64,000 nt of DNA, taken from NCBI GenBank assembly GCA_026874595.1, contig JAPPUL010000073.1, positions 333,973 to 397,972 of the forward strand, read 5' to 3'. The notes under the pieces were generated by a model that was not told where the DNA came from, did not search any database, and saw only the letters and a list, made by a program, of their open reading frames with translations. Below, in pieces: positions 60,423 through 64,000 of the stretch (its first letter is position 1; every line of letters begins with the position of its first letter). Source of the stretch: Sipunculus nudus (lineage: Eukaryota > Annelida > Sipuncula > Golfingiida > Sipunculidae). Both the position numbers and the translations under genes were made by a program.

Positions 60423-61748
60423 TTATATTCTAACTCGACTATAATATTTTCTACCCCGAACTTCCTTTGTCTCAAGTAAACCTAATTCCAAATTATCTAT
60501 ATCTTCAAGCTCTCCCAAAAATAATATCCCCCCCTCTCGCATGTTCTCTTCTAAATACTTTAAGCTCATTAGTATTTCATCATCTTTTCGCCTTATAAAC
60601 ATATTCCTTCCAAAGCATATATCTATATCCTCAAGCTCCATTAGCTTCTCAAACCCTCTTACTTCCTTTACCTTTTGATACTCCTTCCGAAGCTTATAGC
60701 CTCTACCCTCAACTTCCATAAATAATTCATTATAATCATTTTTACTTATACTTTCTAAATCTTTCTCCTTATAATAACCATCATAATAACCATCCCCCTC
60801 TTTAGAATCCCCCTCCAATATACATATATATTCTATAGAAATAGAACCCGCATCCTCAAGTAGACCAGTAAATAGTATCACTAACGAATATGTGTCATAT
60901 AAAGCATCCACCCCTGCTACCACCACCTTTATTACATCCTTACCTCGCTCAGTTCCTAATATTAACTCCTCAAAAAGATACCCCATTATATCAAAGTCTA
61001 CTCCGTTTCTGAATAATCCGCCATACCCAAAATTAAATGCGTTATACTCTTTATTAGAAAGTTCATTAATTAGTTCCTTAACTATATCATGTATTCGCTT
61101 TCCCTTCTTTAACTTCAATAACCCAAAATAGTTCCTTATACCTACATCTGTTACCTTATTTGTTTTTATCCCTTGTACTTCTAGAAATTTATATATAACC
61201 CGCTCCTCATCTTCATTTATTAGCGTCAATATGTTTTTCCAATTCATATATTCACGTGTAAACTTATAGGACTTATCAAGCTCTATCTTTAAGAGTCTTA
61301 CCACCTTATTTAAATCCAAAAGCAATATCTTCTCTTTACCCCTTATCCTATCAACTCCCTCATACTCATCTAATACCATCCCCTCTATATACTTTATAAG
61401 TCCATTAGGTACTCCTACACTATCTGCTCCTATAACCTCTTCTACATATACTACCCGGTTTATCCTATCTACCACAAAGCCAAATTTACTATTGCCTATT
61501 GTCGATATTATTGCCACTTTCCCTCGCTTATAAGAAAAGGTTTTGAAGTTAAACAACTTTTTGAAGTTTATTATCGGAATGACCTCTCCTCTTATATCTA
61601 ACATCCCTTCCATGAAATGGGGGTGGTTTGGAAGACGCCTTAGATTAGTTAGCTTTGCTATTTCATGGGTCTCCATTATATCTATTCCATAGGTACATAA
61701 ATCTAGTGTGAATGATACTATATTCTCAACTCTTCCTTCTTTTTCCAT
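60423..61748 (-). CDS. CheW-CheR-like fusion protein
   Basis: 441 residues. Residues 1 to about 150 are a CheW domain (FTLDLCTYGIDIMETHEI, MLDIRGEVIPIINFKKLF, FGFVVDRINRVVYV) linking receptors to CheA. The C-terminal half resembles CheR: an N-terminal helical part, IKVVVAGVDALYDTYSLVIL where CheR has the SAM-binding AGCSTGEEPYS (about 283), and CFGRNMFIRRKDDEI with EGGILFLGELEDI where CheR has the FCRNVLIYF and GGxLFLGHSE blocks (about 381). The SAM motif has lost most conserved residues, so methyltransferase activity is doubtful. Fusions of this type are known from spirochaetes. It follows cheA. Confidence 0.8.
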   Translation of the reverse strand: MEKEGRVENIVSFTLDLCTYGIDIMETHEIAKLTNLRRLPNHPHFMEGMLDIRGEVIPIINFKKLFNFKTFSYKRGKVAIISTIGNSKFGFVVDRINRVVYVEEVIGADSVGVPNGLIKYIEGMVLDEYEGVDRIRGKEKILLLDLNKVVRLLKIELDKSYKFTREYMNWKNILTLINEDEERVIYKFLEVQGIKTNKVTDVGIRNYFGLLKLKKGKRIHDIVKELINELSNKEYNAFNFGYGGLFRNGVDFDIMGYLFEELILGTERGKDVIKVVVAGVDALYDTYSLVILFTGLLEDAGSISIEYICILEGDSKEGDGYYDGYYKEKDLESISKNDYNELFMEVEGRGYKLRKEYQKVKEVRGFEKLMELEDIDICFGRNMFIRRKDDEILMSLKYLEENMREGGILFLGELEDIDNLELGLLETKEVRGRKYYSRVRI

Positions 61749-61829
61749 TTAGACTATTTCCTTACTTTTAACCTCTTTTCTCTCTCTTTATAAAAACTAT
61801 TTAAATATCATCTATATATTATATTAACC

Positions 61830-63998
61830 CTATACCCTAAGCTTTATCTTCTCTTCCATCTCGCCAAATATTCCCGCAACGTCAAGTACTAAACTAACTT
61901 GTCCATCCCCAAGTATTGTTGCTCCTGTTATTCCTGATACATTCGTATATTTGCTTTTTAGTGGCTTTATTACTATATCTTGTTCTCCTTCTAAGGCATC
62001 TGCTGACAACGCTACATGGCGTCCTCTTATATTTACTATTACAATATATCTATAATCATTTTCTTCCGGCTTTGAGGATAGGTCAAATAATCTACACAAG
62101 TTTACATAAATATATCTAACCCCGCGTAGAGTTACATATGACGTTAGCTCTTCTTTTGATTCTATGTCTTTGCTCGATACTCGGGCTGTCTCAACTACTG
62201 CTGATATTGAAATTGAATATATATTCTCTGATAACCTTATTAGCAACGCCTTTATTATTACAAGGGTTAACGGAATCTTTAATGAAAATTCTGTCCACTC
62301 CCCTTCTTTACTGTCTATTGAAACCGAACCCGATATCCCTTCTATTTTCTTACGCACTACATCCATACCAACACCTCGCCCGGAGATCGACGATACTGTC
62401 TTTGATGTTGTGAACCCTGGTTTGTATAGTAACTCAAGTACATCACTTTTTGTAAGTTCAAGTTCCTCATCAAACAATTGCTTTTCTTTCGCTCTTTTTT
62501 TTATCTCTGAGAATGATATCCCTCGTCCATCGTCTTTTACTGTGATTAGTATTGTATTGCCCTGATGCTCTGCTTTAAGATTTATTGTTCCTTTTATTGG
62601 TTTGCCTTTTGCTTGCCTTTCCTCCGGTAACTCTATCCCGTGATCTACTGCGTTGCGAATTATATGTAGGAGTGAGTCTAATAAGTCTTGCACTACGCTC
62701 TTATCTAATTGCGTTCCCTCACCTTCCATAACCAAACTTACTTCCTTCTTCAATACTCGCGATATGTCTCGGACCAATCTAGGTAGACGGCTAAATACTT
62801 GCGATATCGGTATCATCCGTATACTCATTACTCCCTCTTGTAAATCATCTGCTACCCTATCTACGCTTTGTGATACCCCCTTTAGTTTATCATGAACACT
62901 ACGAAAGTATATTCCCGCATGAGCAATATTTTTATATAATTCTTCTACCTTATTTCTTAGTTGCCTAAACCGATTCCCTAAATTACCCTCCCCCCTTTCC
63001 CATCCCATATAACCTTCATTGTCTAATCCCTCTCCAAAACCACCTTCTATCCCCCCTAATACACCTCCACTAGCATATATATTATCTAATCTCACAAGCT
63101 CCTTAGATAAATCTATTAAGCCTCTCCTGTGTTCTACAAACATATTTGTGAAGTTATTAAGCTCTTCTAAGGCTGCTGCATTAACTTGAGATAAGCTACC
63201 TTTTACTATCACAAGTTCTCCTACAAAATTTAATAGCATATCTACCTTTGCACTGTCTACTCTAAGTAAATGTTGTTCTCGACGCTCCTTAACCCCTTCC
63301 TTTTCAAATTCCCTACCCACTCTGTCACTTTCTAATACATTACTTATCTCATTTGCCTCTTTATCTGCGTAATAAGACTCCTCATCACTCGATTGCTTAT
63401 ACTCCATAAATCTTATCTTACTTGTGACCTCTGATATGTATATCTTTCTATGCAGCCCCTTTATATCTAGATTACTCCCTATTACATACTCATTCGTTCT
63501 ATAAAAATAGTTTGTCTTTCGAAGCTCCTCATAACTAGGCATCCCTTGCAATATCTGTGCGTTAGTACTTAGTACATTGTAAAATAATAACCCGCTTAAG
63601 CTCCTCATCGGATTATCCTCTTTAAATGATACTAAAAGCTTATACACTCGCTTGCCCGATGTTATAAAGTCATATATTATCTCAAGAGTCTCATCAGAAA
63701 CTTTAAGACCCGCTATCTCTTGCTCTACAACATCATCCTTTCCTCCCAACAAATCATCTTTTGTATACTTATATATATCCTCTATTTCTAACCAGTCAAG
63801 CTCGCCTTGTACAAGATTTTCTATGCTTGATATGTCTTTAGCACTTTGTAATAAACATTCTCTGCGTTGTGCCATCCCCAATCCATCCCCTGAAGGCTCA
63901 GGCAATGTTCTTAGCAGCTTCCCTCCACCCTCACACAACCTCATATATAAGTCTTTAATCCTACTTTCAATATCATCTAATCCCAAAGATCTGTCTTT
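61830..63998 (-). CDS. cheA: Chemotaxis histidine kinase CheA (5' end outside window)
   Basis: The frame remains open to the right edge, so the N-terminal histidine-phosphotransfer domain lies beyond the window; a TTG at 63986 is not the start. Visible parts: a P2-like adaptor segment (YKLLVSFKEDNPMRSLSGLL, then IPSYEEL-like GMPSYEELR), the P3 dimerisation helices, the P4 ATPase with the N box (HIIRNAVDHGIELP) and the G box GRGVGMDVVRK, and the P5 CheW-like domain (TLVIIKALLIRL, RGVRYIYVNL, ILGDGQVSLVLDVAGIF). A Gly-rich loop (GGVLGGIEGGFGEG) interrupts P3. It heads the che operon. Confidence 0.93.
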   Translation of the reverse strand, partial: KDRSLGLDDIESRIKDLYMRLCEGGGKLLRTLPEPSGDGLGMAQRRECLLQSAKDISSIENLVQGELDWLEIEDIYKYTKDDLLGGKDDVVEQEIAGLKVSDETLEIIYDFITSGKRVYKLLVSFKEDNPMRSLSGLLFYNVLSTNAQILQGMPSYEELRKTNYFYRTNEYVIGSNLDIKGLHRKIYISEVTSKIRFMEYKQSSDEESYYADKEANEISNVLESDRVGREFEKEGVKERREQHLLRVDSAKVDMLLNFVGELVIVKGSLSQVNAAALEELNNFTNMFVEHRRGLIDLSKELVRLDNIYASGGVLGGIEGGFGEGLDNEGYMGWERGEGNLGNRFRQLRNKVEELYKNIAHAGIYFRSVHDKLKGVSQSVDRVADDLQEGVMSIRMIPISQVFSRLPRLVRDISRVLKKEVSLVMEGEGTQLDKSVVQDLLDSLLHIIRNAVDHGIELPEERQAKGKPIKGTINLKAEHQGNTILITVKDDGRGISFSEIKKRAKEKQLFDEELELTKSDVLELLYKPGFTTSKTVSSISGRGVGMDVVRKKIEGISGSVSIDSKEGEWTEFSLKIPLTLVIIKALLIRLSENIYSISISAVVETARVSSKDIESKEELTSYVTLRGVRYIYVNLCRLFDLSSKPEENDYRYIVIVNIRGRHVALSADALEGEQDIVIKPLKSKYTNVSGITGATILGDGQVSLVLDVAGIFGEMEEKIKLRV

Positions 63999-64000
63999 AA

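Overview
This window looks like a chromosomal segment of an A+T-rich, diderm, flagellated, chemotactic bacterium. LpxC, an LpxL-type acyltransferase, LolD and LolC/E show lipid A and lipoprotein sorting. FliG, CheA, a CheW-CheR-like fusion and CheY show flagellar chemotaxis. The che gene order, the CheY sequence, and one Rhs core end with a GEYLP/LPGxGG-like layout recall spirochaetes. That placement is an inference, not proven. I saw no tRNA, rRNA, CRISPR array, IS element or integrase.

Layout, left to right. 1-3703: 3' end of mutL and a one-chain helicase-nuclease. 3714-11605: a mostly leftward housekeeping block (U32 peptidase-family tRNA hydroxylase, rnhA, thiC, zapA, a coiled-coil protein, pheT, a LapA-like membrane protein), then a rightward Nfu scaffold gene. 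11765-18796: two large unknown envelope proteins, one with CsgG-like and VWA-like character and one very acidic, membrane-anchored TPR protein. 18819-23229: an outer-membrane biogenesis cluster (lpxL, small ORF, lolD, lolC/E, divergent lpxC). 23248-32929: glycosyltransferase, bioB, S41 protease, fliG, an MBL hydrolase, queA, miaB, a VanY-like carboxypeptidase and a mannose-6-phosphate-isomerase-type cupin. 57222-63998: manC, msrB, a ROK kinase and cheY/cheW-R/cheA (cheA runs off the right edge).

The centre (33020-56888, all leftward) is the remarkable part. It has an operon of six exported proteins (four or five lipoproteins, a PPC domain, a YVTN propeller, an outer-membrane barrel). These lead into a giant SpvB/Rhs protein of about 3370 residues with an N-terminal signal segment. 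Downstream is an array of displaced Rhs tips. Each carries a short copy of the Rhs core end fused to a different C-terminal domain (EndoU-like, unknown, DUF4258-like, HNH, LysM plus toxin-44-like), followed by a small putative immunity gene. The array also holds three tandem Imm26-family genes and at least two fossil tips, one of them a broken copy of the tip now carried by the giant gene.

Taken together, the centre reads as a contact-toxin locus whose tip can be replaced by recombination at the repeated core end. Its lipoproteins and barrel could serve export or surface display, since no type VI secretion gene is visible. The surrounding genes are ordinary core functions.
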